Shown: positions 45,058 through 54,185, counted from the first letter of the stretch. The stretch: 64,000 nucleotides of DNA from Salinibacterium hongtaonis (GCF_003065485.1 NZ_CP026951.1:2170001-2234000); one strand, 5' to 3'. The notes: generated by a model from the letters alone, not told the origin. A program made the numbers and translations.

Positions 45058-45709
45058 GACCGCCGTTTCGACTCGCCTGATCGTAGGCATCATCCTCGGA
45101 GCCGCCGTGCTCGTGGGTGTTGCCTTCGGTCTGGGCCGGGTCTCCGTGCCCGCCACCGATTCGACACCGTCCTCGACCAGTGCCGAGGCAGGTTTTTCCC
45201 GCGACATGCAGACACACCACCTGCAGGCCGTGGAGATGTCACTCATCGTGCGCGATCTCACCGACGACCCCGAGATTCGTATGCTCGCCTACGACATCGC
45301 GACAGCGCAGCAGCAGCAGGCCGGCCAGATGTTCGGCTGGCTCACGGTCTGGGGTGTTCCCCAGGCCGCACCAGAGCCCTCAATGACCTGGATGACGCGG
45401 CCAACCCTCGACGGGGCGACCCACGATCACGGCTCAGGCGATAGTGGCAGCTCCCACGTGCCCGGGGGGCCCATGCCGGGGCTCGCGACCGACGAACAGC
45501 TGGCCACCCTCAAGTCCCTGACCGGCGTCGAGGCGGAGAAGTACTTTCTCGAACTGATGATCGCGCACCATGTGGGTGGAGTCGAGATGGCAGAAGCGGT
45601 TCTTGACCGCAGCGACGAGCGCGTCGTTGTCGCCCTCGCCAAGGGCATGGTCACGGTGCAGCAGAAGGAGATCGATCTGATGAACGACCTCCTCGCGGAG
45701 CGTTCGTAG
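45038..45709 (+). CDS. DUF305 family protein, membrane-anchored
   Basis: A 223-residue protein with one N-terminal membrane helix (about 13-33) and an extracytoplasmic DUF305 domain (ferritin-like helical bundle). Two copies of a His-His-x4-Glu-Met pattern are visible: MQTHHLQAVEM (about 58-68) and MIAHHVGGVEM (about 174-184), each followed by a Gln-rich helix (TAQQQQAGQM, TVQQKEIDLM). A His/Gly/Ser-rich loop lies between the halves. This suggests binding of a metal, perhaps copper; function is unproven. GGAG precedes ATG 45038. It overlaps the DUF3105 gene and converges on an ABC exporter gene. Confidence 0.87.
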   Translation: MAQESSKTAVSTRLIVGIILGAAVLVGVAFGLGRVSVPATDSTPSSTSAEAGFSRDMQTHHLQAVEMSLIVRDLTDDPEIRMLAYDIATAQQQQAGQMFGWLTVWGVPQAAPEPSMTWMTRPTLDGATHDHGSGDSGSSHVPGGPMPGLATDEQLATLKSLTGVEAEKYFLELMIAHHVGGVEMAEAVLDRSDERVVVALAKGMVTVQQKEIDLMNDLLAERS

Positions 45710-45719
45710 CCGATCCCCG

Positions 45720-47585
45720 CTACTCGGCCCTGACCTGGCGCTGAAACAGCGTCGCGTAGACACCGTTTTCGGCGAGCAGCTTGTCGTGCGTTCCCTGTTC
45801 TACGATGCGTCCGCCGTCGACCACAAAAATCACGTCGGCGTGCACGACGGTGGAGAGACGGTGCGCGATCGCAACGGTTGTTCTGCCTTTCGCGGCCTGA
45901 TCGAGCGCCGTCTGCACGATGCGCTCCGAGACCGAGTCGAGCGCGCTTGTCGCCTCATCGAGGATGAGCACGGCCGGGTCCTTGAGCAGCACCCTGGCGA
46001 TCGCGACGCGCTGCTTTTCGCCGCCGCTGAGCCGGTAACCTCGCTCGCCGACAACCGTCTCGTACCCGTCGGGGAACGACATGATCGTGTCATGGATGTT
46101 GGCCTGGCGGGCCGCATCCTCTAGCTGCTGCTGGGTGGCATTGGGGCGCGCATACCGCAGGTTGTCGGCGATCGTGGCGTGAAAGAGGTAGGTCTCCTGG
46201 CTCACGATTCCGATGGCGCGCATGAGGTCTTCGTGCTGAAGCTCGCGAACATCCTCACCGGCGAACCGCACAGCGCCGCCGCTCACGTCGTAGAGCCGCG
46301 GGATCAGGTACGACACCGTCGTCTTGCCTGCGCCCGACGGGCCGACGAAGGCCGCAAAGCTGCCAGGCTCAATCGTGAACGACACGTCCTTGAGCGTCGC
46401 CGGCGAATCTGCCGGGGCATCCGGATATCTAAAGGTCACGTCATCGAACTGGATGCGCCCCAGCGACTGCGACGGCACCTCACGCGCGCCAGGGGCATCC
46501 GTGATGGCGGGGGTCAGGTCGAGGTATTCAAAGATGCGGGCAAACAGAGCGGATGATGTCTGCAGGTCGAGCGCGACCCTCATCAGCCCCATGAGAGGCC
46601 AGGTGAGCCGAGCCTGCACGGTTGTGAACGCCACGATAGTTCCCGCCGTGACGGGCACGTTGCCGAGGATGAGCCAGCCGGCGACGACATACGTAATGGC
46701 CGGAATGACCGAAAGAAACACCTGCACCGTGGCGAAGAACCACTGCCCGCTCATCACCTGACGAACCTGCAGCTCGATCTGTCGCTGGTTCTCCTCTGTG
46801 TAGCGCCCGACCTCGGCGCCCTGCTGCGTGAAACTCTTGGCGAGCAGAATGCCGCTCACGCTGAGCGACTCCTGCGTGATTGCGGTCAGGTTGCTCAGCG
46901 ACTCCTGCGTTGCCGCGGCGATGCGGGCGCGCACCCGGCCGATTCGGCGTTGGGCGACGGCAATGAGTGGCATCAGGATGACCGCGACGAGAGTCATCTG
47001 CCAGCTGAGCAGCAGCATGGCTACGAATGCCGCGACGACCGTGACGGTGTTGCCGATCACGCTCGAGACCGTGTTGCTGAGAACCCCGGCCACACCCCCG
47101 ACGTCGTTCTGCAGACGCGACTGAATGACGCCCGTCTTGGTGCGGGTGAAGAAGCCCAGCTCCATGCGCTGCAGGTGCGTGAACAACTGGATGCGCAGCT
47201 GGCCCATGACCTTGTTGCCCACGCTCGCCGTGAGCCAGGTCTGCCACACACCGAGGGCCGCCGCCGCGATCCACAGCAGCACCATGATGCCGACCAGCTC
47301 GAGCAGCACGGGCATGTCGGGCACCCCCGACGGCGGGAACAGCCCGAGGTCGAAGGCCTGCTGAGTGAGCAATGGCGGCAAAACGCTGATGCCGGCACCG
47401 ATCAGAACGAGAATGATCGTCACCGTCAGGGCACGTGCGTGGGGCGCAAAGAGGTGACGGATGCGGGGCAGCAGATCAGGGATCGTGGGCGCTGCGGCGT
47501 TCTCCGCCTTCTGCGCCTCCGGGTCTGCGCTCGAAATGCGGGCGCGCTGCTTGCCGTACCTGCCAGTGCTCCCGTGCCCGCTCAT
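45720..47585 (-). CDS. ABC exporter, fused transmembrane and ATPase domains
   Basis: A 621-residue half-transporter of the MsbA/LmrA type that works as a dimer. Six membrane helices (about 50-340) are followed by an ATPase domain with Walker A GPSGAGKTT (about 413-421), signature LSGGEKQRVAIARVLL and Walker B AVLILDEATSALD, then the switch HRLST. The N-terminal 35 residues are hydrophilic. Homologues export lipids, drugs or peptides; the substrate is not predictable. The ATG at 47585 is the only suitable start. It lies downstream of the alpha-glucoside-type importer but 46 bases away and probably has a separate function. Confidence 0.9.
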   Translation of the reverse strand: MSGHGSTGRYGKQRARISSADPEAQKAENAAAPTIPDLLPRIRHLFAPHARALTVTIILVLIGAGISVLPPLLTQQAFDLGLFPPSGVPDMPVLLELVGIMVLLWIAAAALGVWQTWLTASVGNKVMGQLRIQLFTHLQRMELGFFTRTKTGVIQSRLQNDVGGVAGVLSNTVSSVIGNTVTVVAAFVAMLLLSWQMTLVAVILMPLIAVAQRRIGRVRARIAAATQESLSNLTAITQESLSVSGILLAKSFTQQGAEVGRYTEENQRQIELQVRQVMSGQWFFATVQVFLSVIPAITYVVAGWLILGNVPVTAGTIVAFTTVQARLTWPLMGLMRVALDLQTSSALFARIFEYLDLTPAITDAPGAREVPSQSLGRIQFDDVTFRYPDAPADSPATLKDVSFTIEPGSFAAFVGPSGAGKTTVSYLIPRLYDVSGGAVRFAGEDVRELQHEDLMRAIGIVSQETYLFHATIADNLRYARPNATQQQLEDAARQANIHDTIMSFPDGYETVVGERGYRLSGGEKQRVAIARVLLKDPAVLILDEATSALDSVSERIVQTALDQAAKGRTTVAIAHRLSTVVHADVIFVVDGGRIVEQGTHDKLLAENGVYATLFQRQVRAE

Positions 47586-47631
47586 CGTTCAACCCTAACG
47601 ATGAGTGGGCACCGCCCATTCCCTCGAGTTT

Positions 47632-48510
47632 CTAGCGCTGAGACCCCGCAAGCAGCGCCTGCACAAAGTAGCGCTGGAAGGCGAAGAACACGATTAGCGG
47701 AACGATCATCGACAGGAACGCCCCGGCCGAGAGCACATCGATATTCGACCCGAATTGCCGCAGCTGACTCTGGATGGCCACCGTCAATGGCTGCGATTGC
47801 GAGTTGGTAAAGATCAGCGCAACGAGCATGTCGTTCCACGTCCACAAGAACTGGAAGATCGCGAGGGAGGCGATCGCCGGCAGCCCCAGCGGCAGAATCA
47901 CGGTGCGAAAGATTCGCCATTCGCTGGCCCCATCGAGCCGGGCAGCCTCAAGCAGTTCAGTGGGCACCTGCAAGAAGAAGTTTCGCAACAGGAACACGGC
48001 GAACGGCAGTCCGAACGCCGTGTGAAACAGGATGACGCTGAAGATCGATCCAAAAAGCCCCACCGAGCCGAACAGACGGGCAAGGGGGATCAGGGCGACC
48101 TGGATGGGCACGGCCAGCAGCACGATGACGCCGATCAGCAACCAGTCTCGACCGGGAAACTCCATCCAGGCGAACGCATATCCGGCGAGCGAGCCGATGA
48201 CCACCACGGCGGCCGTTGTCGGAACGGAGATCATGATCGTGTTCCAAAACGACCCCGTGATCGTGGGGTTGGCCAGCAGGTTCGCGTAGTTCTCGATTGT
48301 CAGTTGCGCCGGTGCCGTGAATACAGTCCACCACCCCGACGAGGAGTTGTCGGCGACCGAGCGCAGAGAAGCGAGCAGCAATCCAACGCTCGGTACCAGC
48401 CAGAAGATCGCGATGATCAGAAGCAGCACATTGACGATGCTGTTGCCGAAGAATCCGAGGATTCGCTGGGCAACCGTGCGTTTGCCCCGCACGATGGTGA
48501 GGTCGCTCAT
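47632..48510 (-). CDS. CUT1 importer permease 2 (AglG/MalG-like)
   Basis: An inner-membrane permease of 292 residues with six predicted helices. It has the docking loop EAARLDGASEWRIFRTVILP (about 184-203), FQFLWTWNDMLVALIFT and a C-terminus typical of this subunit. The context YFVQALLAGSQR resembles alpha-glucoside (AglG-type) permeases. The start overlaps the stop of permease 1 by four bases. It is the third gene of a binding protein, permease, permease operon without ATPase. Confidence 0.9.
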   Translation of the reverse strand: MSDLTIVRGKRTVAQRILGFFGNSIVNVLLLIIAIFWLVPSVGLLLASLRSVADNSSSGWWTVFTAPAQLTIENYANLLANPTITGSFWNTIMISVPTTAAVVVIGSLAGYAFAWMEFPGRDWLLIGVIVLLAVPIQVALIPLARLFGSVGLFGSIFSVILFHTAFGLPFAVFLLRNFFLQVPTELLEAARLDGASEWRIFRTVILPLGLPAIASLAIFQFLWTWNDMLVALIFTNSQSQPLTVAIQSQLRQFGSNIDVLSAGAFLSMIVPLIVFFAFQRYFVQALLAGSQR

Positions 48511-49871
48511 CGCTCTCTCTCCTGCCGGAATCGACGGATGTTAATGATCATTGACGGCAACACCAAGATCAGCAGCAGGATCGCGAGAGCACTGCCGAGC
48601 CCCTGGTTATCTCCTCCGCCAAAGGACACGGTCCACATCTCGACCGCGATCACGTTCGCCGCGGGTTTCGAGGTGCCAGGGGGAATCACGTAGACGAGGT
48701 CGAAGATCTTGAGCACATTGATGATGAGCGTCACAAAGACGACCACGATCACAGGCGACAGCAGGGGGGCGGTAATCCGGGTGAACACCTTCCACTCGCT
48801 GGCCCCATCGATGCGGGCCGCCTCTTGAAGCGAGCGATCCATCGCCGAGAGGCCAGAGGCGATCATGATCATCGCGAATCCGGCCCAGATCCACACGTAG
48901 GAGAGGATGACCACACCGTTGATGAAGGCGGAGCTCAGCCACGAGACTCCCTGGTAACCCGGATCAAAGTTCGACGCGGGCAGCGCCACAACATACCCCT
49001 GGCCGTCGAGGCCCGCGATTGTGTACTGACCCGCGTCATTGGTCTCGGCGGTGCCCGCAATGGTGCCGTCGGCGTTGACCGCATCGACCTTGATCCCCGG
49101 CAGCCCCTTCTTGCCGTCGCCGACTTCGCCGTTCTCACCGCCACCTCCCTGGACGACATCGAGCCACACGGTGCCGCTGATCGCGTCCGAGTCGGGGTCC
49201 GGCGCTTCTTTGGCCTCTGCAGCGTTGGCGGGCAGCGAGGATTGCTTCACCCCGACGAGGGGAAAGTTCTGCGCAGAGCCCGGGTTAACCCCGGGAGCGC
49301 TGATCGTCCCGCCGTCATCCTGAAGCCCCGCGTCTGGCCGCACGGTGGCGCCGGGATAGGCCGAATCATCCGAAAACACGCTGTTGATGGCCACGAGCGC
49401 TGCGTTCACGACGCCCAGGTTGGGGTTCTCCTGAAACATGGTGCGAAAGATGACGCCGGCGGCGAGCATCGAGATCGCCATGGGCATGAAGATGATGAGC
49501 TTGAACGCGGTCGCCCAGCGGATCTTGTCGAGCAGCACGGCAAAGATCAGCCCGAGCACGGTGCAGGTGACGGGCGCCACGATTACCCAAATCACGTTGT
49601 TGCGAATCGCCGTGAACGTGGTCTCGTTCGTGAACATCGTCACGTAGTTGTCAAAGCCCACGAACTCTTCGCCGCCAGGGCTATAGAACGAGCGGATGAC
49701 CGTGTAAATGATCGGATACAGAACGAGCGCCCCGAGGAGCACGAGCGCTGGCGCCAAGAAGCCCAGGGCGATGTAGAACATTCGGCGCCGGGCCGACCTG
49801 CGGGAGGGCTGACTGCCGTCAGCCCTCCCGCTCTGGGTCGGCACCGGAACCACTGCTGGTTGCTGCGTCAT
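48507..49871 (-). CDS. CUT1 importer permease 1 (AglF-like) with inserted extracytoplasmic beta-domain
   Basis: A 454-residue permease, about 140 residues longer than usual. Helices are recognisable at about 33-60, 93-117 and 121-144, then again from about 315. The docking loop is QEAARIDGASEWKVFTRITA. Between residues about 165 and 308, where MalF of E. coli carries its P2 loop, lies a Pro/Gly/Asp-rich stretch. It contains an SdrD B/CNA-B-like repeat: ISGTVWLDVV, GLPGIKVDAVNADG, TNDAGQYTIAGLDG. By position it faces outward and could contact the binding protein. The ATG at 49871 follows the binding-protein gene after 36 bases. Confidence 0.9.
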   Translation of the reverse strand: MTQQPAVVPVPTQSGRADGSQPSRRSARRRMFYIALGFLAPALVLLGALVLYPIIYTVIRSFYSPGGEEFVGFDNYVTMFTNETTFTAIRNNVIWVIVAPVTCTVLGLIFAVLLDKIRWATAFKLIIFMPMAISMLAAGVIFRTMFQENPNLGVVNAALVAINSVFSDDSAYPGATVRPDAGLQDDGGTISAPGVNPGSAQNFPLVGVKQSSLPANAAEAKEAPDPDSDAISGTVWLDVVQGGGGENGEVGDGKKGLPGIKVDAVNADGTIAGTAETNDAGQYTIAGLDGQGYVVALPASNFDPGYQGVSWLSSAFINGVVILSYVWIWAGFAMIMIASGLSAMDRSLQEAARIDGASEWKVFTRITAPLLSPVIVVVFVTLIINVLKIFDLVYVIPPGTSKPAANVIAVEMWTVSFGGGDNQGLGSALAILLLILVLPSMIINIRRFRQERER

Positions 49872-49907
49872 GGCAGACTCCGATGCACTCGTAGGTCAGA
49901 ACCTGCG

Positions 49908-51209
49908 TCAGTAGGCCGCCACTGCCGCGTCCTCAAGGGCCTGCTGAGTACCCGGAATGTCGGTCGGGTTCTCGAGGAACTGAATCATGATCTGCCAGAA
50001 ACCCTGACCCTCTGTTCCGCCGAATGCGCTCGGCGTGAGGTCTGACATGTCGAAGCGGAACACCTCGGCTCCCGTGAGAGCCTCCGCGATCTTCTTGGCG
50101 GTCTCATCGGGGTAAAGCGCGGTGTCGACATCCTTGTTCGGCGAGGTCAAGCCGCCCTCCGGCACCCACACCTCGGCCGATTCCGGCGAAGCGAGGTACT
50201 CCATCAGGGCCTGGGTCGCTGCGTCGTCGGTGAAGGCAACGGCAACGTCACCGCCTCCGACGATGGATGTTTCGGCGTCCCCCACGAGCGGGAAGTCAAA
50301 GAATAGTGCGTTCTCACCGACCACTGAGACACCCTCATCCTTGATGACGCCAGCCACGAAGTCGCCCTCGTAGACGGTGCCAGCCGTGGGGTCAGCGCCG
50401 AACACCGCCGACACCGACTCGGGGAAGGTGCGCTGCGCCGAGCCGGGCTCGACCAGTGCTGAGTTGCCCCAGAGCGTCGCGAGCGTCTCAAGTGCGGTCG
50501 CGACGGAGGGGTCCGTCCAGGGGATCTCGTGCGCTGCAAGCTGGTCGTACATGTCGCCGCCCGCGGTCTGCAGGTACACGTTCTCGAACCAGTCGGTCAG
50601 GGGCCAGCCGACGTCGGCACCAATGGAGATGCCCGCATACCCAGAATCGGCTACAAGCTGCAGCTGGGTGAGAAAGTCGTCCCAGCTCTCCGGCGGTTCC
50701 GCACCCGCGTCGCCCCAGATGTCGGCGTTGTACCAAACGGTCGACTTATTGGATGCCTTGAACCAGACGCCGTAGACCTCGCCATCCACCGTGCCCAGGT
50801 CGATCCAGCTCTGCGAGTAGTTGTCATTGACCTCGTCGAGCACGTCCTGTGACAGCGGTACCAGGTTGCCGTCCTGGGCCAGCTGCGTCATCAGCGCTGG
50901 CTGGGCAAGCATTGCCACATTGGGCGGGCTGCCTCCCTCGATCTGCGTTCCTAGAGTGGTGGCTGCTTTGTCGCCGAAGCTCGAATAGTTGACGGTCGCC
51001 CCCGTGTCCTGTTCGAACTTGTCGAGCACCTTCTCAAAATTCTCTTGTTCAGCTCCTGACCATGCGCCAGAGACTTCGAGCGTTTCGCCCGAGAATTCGG
51101 CGTCGTCATCGTTGTTGTCTCCCGAGCCAGAGCATCCGGCAAGAGTGAGGCCAACAACCGCAGCAAGGCTGACGGATGCGGTGAGTGTGCGATGGCTATG
51201 AATGGACAT
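49908..51209 (-). CDS. CUT1 importer substrate-binding lipoprotein (AglE-like)
   Basis: A 433-residue lipoprotein with lipobox LTLAGC, an Asp/Asn-rich linker and a family-1 solute-binding fold. The pattern LEVSGAWSGAEQENFEKVLDKFE, GVWFKASNKSTVWYN and GWPLTDWFENVYL resembles alpha-glucoside-binding (AglE-type) proteins. GAGGAGGA nine bases before the ATG supports the start. Unlike the other five binding-protein genes in the window it has only a weak hairpin before the next gene. No regulator gene adjoins it. Confidence 0.9.
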   Translation of the reverse strand: MSIHSHRTLTASVSLAAVVGLTLAGCSGSGDNNDDDAEFSGETLEVSGAWSGAEQENFEKVLDKFEQDTGATVNYSSFGDKAATTLGTQIEGGSPPNVAMLAQPALMTQLAQDGNLVPLSQDVLDEVNDNYSQSWIDLGTVDGEVYGVWFKASNKSTVWYNADIWGDAGAEPPESWDDFLTQLQLVADSGYAGISIGADVGWPLTDWFENVYLQTAGGDMYDQLAAHEIPWTDPSVATALETLATLWGNSALVEPGSAQRTFPESVSAVFGADPTAGTVYEGDFVAGVIKDEGVSVVGENALFFDFPLVGDAETSIVGGGDVAVAFTDDAATQALMEYLASPESAEVWVPEGGLTSPNKDVDTALYPDETAKKIAEALTGAEVFRFDMSDLTPSAFGGTEGQGFWQIMIQFLENPTDIPGTQQALEDAAVAAY

Positions 51210-51496
51210 TTCCGTGAATCCTCCTCGGTGAGGCCGGGCCGCTCATGCTGTGCGCTGACCCAAATCGACCGCAAAATGCCCCCAAATAGGGGTCTTCTTG
51301 TGAAGCTACGTCAGCCCAACGCCCCCTGCAACCCATAGTCGAGAGCGCATTCCCCCGTTAATGACGAATATTCCTGAAATTGCTTTACATGGCCCCCATT
51401 TGGGTGGTTCTATGAGCACTGCAGCCCACTCCCCCGAAGCCGCGGCATCCCCCATGTCGCTCCCGCGGGCTGTGATTACCCCGAATAGGAACGACC
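51210..51496. promoter_or_regulatory. Divergent intergenic region with an inverted pair of CCCC-N-ATTTGGG elements
   Basis: CCCCTATTTGGGGG on the minus strand (51279-51292) and CCCCCATTTGGGTG on the plus strand (51393-51406) match at 12 of 14 positions, each lying on the side of one divergent gene. No convincing -35/-10 pair or gene is seen. Confidence 0.4.
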
Positions 51497-52780
51497 ATGA
51501 AACCCGAATTCATGCGACTTCGGCGCGCCATCGCGCTTGCAATCGCTACCGTTGTGGCCGCTACAGGCCTCGCACTTCTCATCCCCGCGTCAGCCATGGC
51601 CCATCACAACACCGTTCGCGTGAGCGCCAGTTGTGAAAACTATGAGTGGATCATCACGTGGACCATCACCAACTCCGAGCGGGATAAAGACGAGACGATC
51701 ATCGCGTCGAACCAGCTCGCACTCGTGCCCGTCGGCATGCAGATCGAGGCGGGTGCCACCTATACCGTGACCGAAAAGGTCAGCGGCCCGCTCTCGAAAA
51801 CGCTGACCGTCAAGGGCTATTGGCCCTCGTCCAAGGCCACCGACACCGCCCGCAGCGCTTCGATCTCGCCGCGGGACTTCGCGGGGACCTGCTCACGGAA
51901 CGACCCGGCCCCGAGCCCGACTCCGCAGCCGAGCCCCAGCCCGAGCCCCAGCGCCACGCCTCAGCCCTCCGTCGTTCCGTCCCTGGTCGCGAGCGCCTGC
52001 GTCGTTCGCGGAGGCGTCGCCACCGGCAGCGTCACAGCAACGGTTGCAGGCCTCCCCGCCAGTGGCACCTTCACCGCCACCCTTCACGCTGGTTCGCGAG
52101 CGCTCGACACCGCGACAGTGACGCGATCCTCACCCTCGGCGACGTTCACAGATCTCGCCCCCGGTGATTACACCGTCAGCGTCAAGAAAAACGGCTCGCT
52201 CGTGGCGACATCCCCCACCGCCACGCTCGTGGACTGTACGCCCCCCACGCCGACGCCGAGCCCGACACCAACCCCCCTGCCGGATTCCACGGGAATCACG
52301 ACGATCGCAGCAACTCCCGTTGACTGCGTCAGCGGAGTGCCTCGCAGCATCACCGTCACCGTGGCCGGGCTCACACCGGGCAAGAGCTACACCGTTGCGG
52401 TCGTGGCGGACGACGGCACCGATACCGCCGCGGAGCTCGTCACCGGAGTCGCCACGACATCCATCACGTTCGCCGGGCTATCCTCCCCCGCGAGCTACGT
52501 GGCAGAGCTGCGCGGAGACGCCACGACCAGATCCGCCCGCAGCGACACCATGGCCCTGGTTCCGTGCCTGGTCGCCTCGTCTGTCACGAGGCCACCGATC
52601 ACACTGCCCGCCGCAGTAACCGCTCCCACCCAGACGCAGTCCCAGGCCCTGGCCGCAACGGGAGCATCCGAGCTGATCCCGCTGAGCTTGCTCGCCGCGC
52701 TTCTTCTGACGGCCGGTGGCGTGGTGGTGACCGCGCGGATGCGGCGGTTGGCTACACCGGCGGTGATGCACGACGCATAA
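51497..52780 (+). CDS. Secreted, sortase-anchored surface protein (LAATG motif)
   Basis: A 427-residue exported protein of unknown role. The signal peptide spans about 1-35 (cleavage near ASAMA-HH). A first domain (about 36-130) is followed by a Pro/Ser/Thr linker, an Ig-like repeat (about 163-245), a second PTPSPTP linker and another Ig-like repeat (about 272-350). At the C-terminus LAATG (385-389), a 20-residue helix and RMRR form a sortase signal of the class E (LAXTG) kind. AGGAA lies near the ATG. No sortase gene is in the window. Confidence 0.82.
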   Translation: MKPEFMRLRRAIALAIATVVAATGLALLIPASAMAHHNTVRVSASCENYEWIITWTITNSERDKDETIIASNQLALVPVGMQIEAGATYTVTEKVSGPLSKTLTVKGYWPSSKATDTARSASISPRDFAGTCSRNDPAPSPTPQPSPSPSPSATPQPSVVPSLVASACVVRGGVATGSVTATVAGLPASGTFTATLHAGSRALDTATVTRSSPSATFTDLAPGDYTVSVKKNGSLVATSPTATLVDCTPPTPTPSPTPTPLPDSTGITTIAATPVDCVSGVPRSITVTVAGLTPGKSYTVAVVADDGTDTAAELVTGVATTSITFAGLSSPASYVAELRGDATTRSARSDTMALVPCLVASSVTRPPITLPAAVTAPTQTQSQALAATGASELIPLSLLAALLLTAGGVVVTARMRRLATPAVMHDA

Positions 52781-52847
52781 CTGGGAAGCCGCACGACCGG
52801 CCCAACAGCCCGGGCTTAACAGCCCGGGTTACAGCCCAGGCTCCAAC

Positions 52848-52883
52848 CAAAAAGAACACCCCCGGTCAATGACCGGGGTGTTC
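52848..52883 (-). terminator. rplL terminator
   Basis: On the minus strand GAACACCCCGGTC / GACCGGGGGTGTTC forms a long stem followed by TTTTT. A GC-rich inverted repeat also lies at about 52807-52828, between it and the convergent surface-protein gene. Confidence 0.88.
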
Positions 52884-52924
52884 TGAGTATGAGGCGCGAT
52901 GCCCGAGGGCATCAACGCCGCGTA

Positions 52925-53308
52925 CTACTTGAGGTTGACGGTTGCGCCGGCCTCTTCGAGCTGAGCCTTGGCCTTCTCGGCGGTCTCCTTGTTAACGCCC
53001 TCGAGGACGTTGGCGGGAGCGCCGTCAACGAGTGCCTTCGCCTCACCAAGGCCGAGGCTCGTGAGTGCGCGCACCTCCTTGATGACCTGGATCTTCTTGT
53101 CGCCAGCGGCCTCGAGAACGACGTCGAACGAGTCCTTCTCCTCGACCTCTTCAGCGGCAGCAGCAGCGCCACCGGCAGCGGCAACCGCGACGGGAGCAGC
53201 AGCGGTGACCTCGAAGACCTCTTCGAACTTCTTGACGAACTCGCTGAGCTCGATGAGCGTGAGCTCCTTGAACGCCTCGATGAGTTCGTCGCTAGAAAGC
53301 TTTGCCAT
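52925..53308 (-). CDS. rplL: Ribosomal protein L7/L12
   Basis: The stalk protein of the 50S subunit, 127 residues, present as dimers on L10. The N-terminal dimerisation region ([23 protein letters not shown]) leads to an Ala/Val-rich hinge and the C-terminal factor-binding domain ([24 protein letters not shown]). AAGGAG precedes the ATG. It lies 56 bases after rplJ and ends at a clear terminator, so rpoB does not follow here. Confidence 0.98.
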   Translation of the reverse strand: MAKLSSDELIEAFKELTLIELSEFVKKFEEVFEVTAAAPVAVAAAGGAAAAAEEVEEKDSFDVVLEAAGDKKIQVIKEVRALTSLGLGEAKALVDGAPANVLEGVNKETAEKAKAQLEEAGATVNLK

Positions 53309-53364
53309 TTTTTTCTCCTTGTTTGTTCTTGTCTAAAACCGCGTACAGAAACCCGTGAGGGTGA

Positions 53365-53880
53365 CTAGTTCGCGGACTCCTGCTTTTCGCGCAACGCGTC
53401 GACGGTGCGAACCGCCTGCGCGAGCGGCGCATTGAACATGTACGCGGCACCGAACAGCGAAGCCTTGAAGGCGCCGGCAAGCTTGCCCAGCAGCACCTCC
53501 CGCGACTCGAGCTCGGCCAGCTTGATGACCTCGGCGGCGGTCAGCGGGTTACCGTCGAAGTAACCCCCCTTGATGACCAGCAGAGGGTTTGCCTTGGCGA
53601 AGTCGCGCAGACCCTTCGCAACGGCGACAGGGTCACCGTGCACGAAAGCGATAGCGGAGGGACCGGTCAGCTCGTCGTCGAACGACGAGATACCGGCCTC
53701 GTTGGCCGCAATCTTGGTCAGCGTGTTCTTCACCACGGCGTAAGACGCGTGCTCACGGATGTTCGTGCGCAGCTGCTTGAGCTGAGCGACCGTAAGCCCG
53801 CGGTACTCGGTGAGCAGTACGGCGCTCGAGTTACGGAAAAGTTCCGTAAGCTCGGCGACCGAAGCTTCCTTGTTCGCCAT
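53365..53880 (-). CDS. rplJ: Ribosomal protein L10
   Basis: The stalk base protein, 171 residues. The N-terminal rRNA-binding domain has the family sequence [21 protein letters not shown] (about 18-38) and [12 protein letters not shown]; the C-terminal helix carries L7/L12 dimers. ATG 53880 is chosen because it gives [15 protein letters not shown], the usual start, and GAGGAGC precedes it; longer readings run into the leader. A 240-base leader with an attenuator lies upstream, consistent with autoregulation by L10. Confidence 0.98.
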   Translation of the reverse strand: MANKEASVAELTELFRNSSAVLLTEYRGLTVAQLKQLRTNIREHASYAVVKNTLTKIAANEAGISSFDDELTGPSAIAFVHGDPVAVAKGLRDFAKANPLLVIKGGYFDGNPLTAAEVIKLAELESREVLLGKLAGAFKASLFGAAYMFNAPLAQAVRTVDALREKQESAN

Positions 53881-54125
53881 GGGGCTCCTCAAATTTCGTT
53901 TATGCATTCGGCCAGACCGGCGCACCCGGTGAGCATGAGCTCTCCTGAGTCCTGAAGCTGAGTTCCTGCGCCCACTCACGAAAAAAGCTCCGGCACAGGG
54001 GCACGGAGCTGGAATACCCGAAACTCGGGATCAAACTTCACACACCTGCGCGGGCTCTTGCTCGAGAAGCAAGCCTTCGGTCCTGGGCGTTTTCACGCAC
54101 GAGACAACCAGCGGTCTTTGGCTCC
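53881..54125 (-). promoter_or_regulatory. rplJ-rplL leader with attenuator (L10 leader)
   Basis: The leader holds several potential stems and, at 53981-54010, a terminator-type hairpin (AGCTCCG / CGGAGCT followed by TTTTTT) about 100 bases before rplJ. In related bacteria L10(L12) binds such leaders to limit its own synthesis. The L10 site itself was not modelled. Confidence 0.65.
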
Positions 54126-54129
54126 CCTA

Positions 54130-54158
54130 AGACTAGGCGATTGCCCGCGCCCAGGCAA
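54130..54158 (-). promoter_or_regulatory. rplJ promoter
   Basis: On the minus strand TTGCCT (54153-54158), 17 bp, TAGTCT (54130-54135). Well placed for a long rplJ leader. Confidence 0.65.
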
Positions 54159-54185
54159 ATTGACCCCGAAGAGTCGTCGCTGAGC

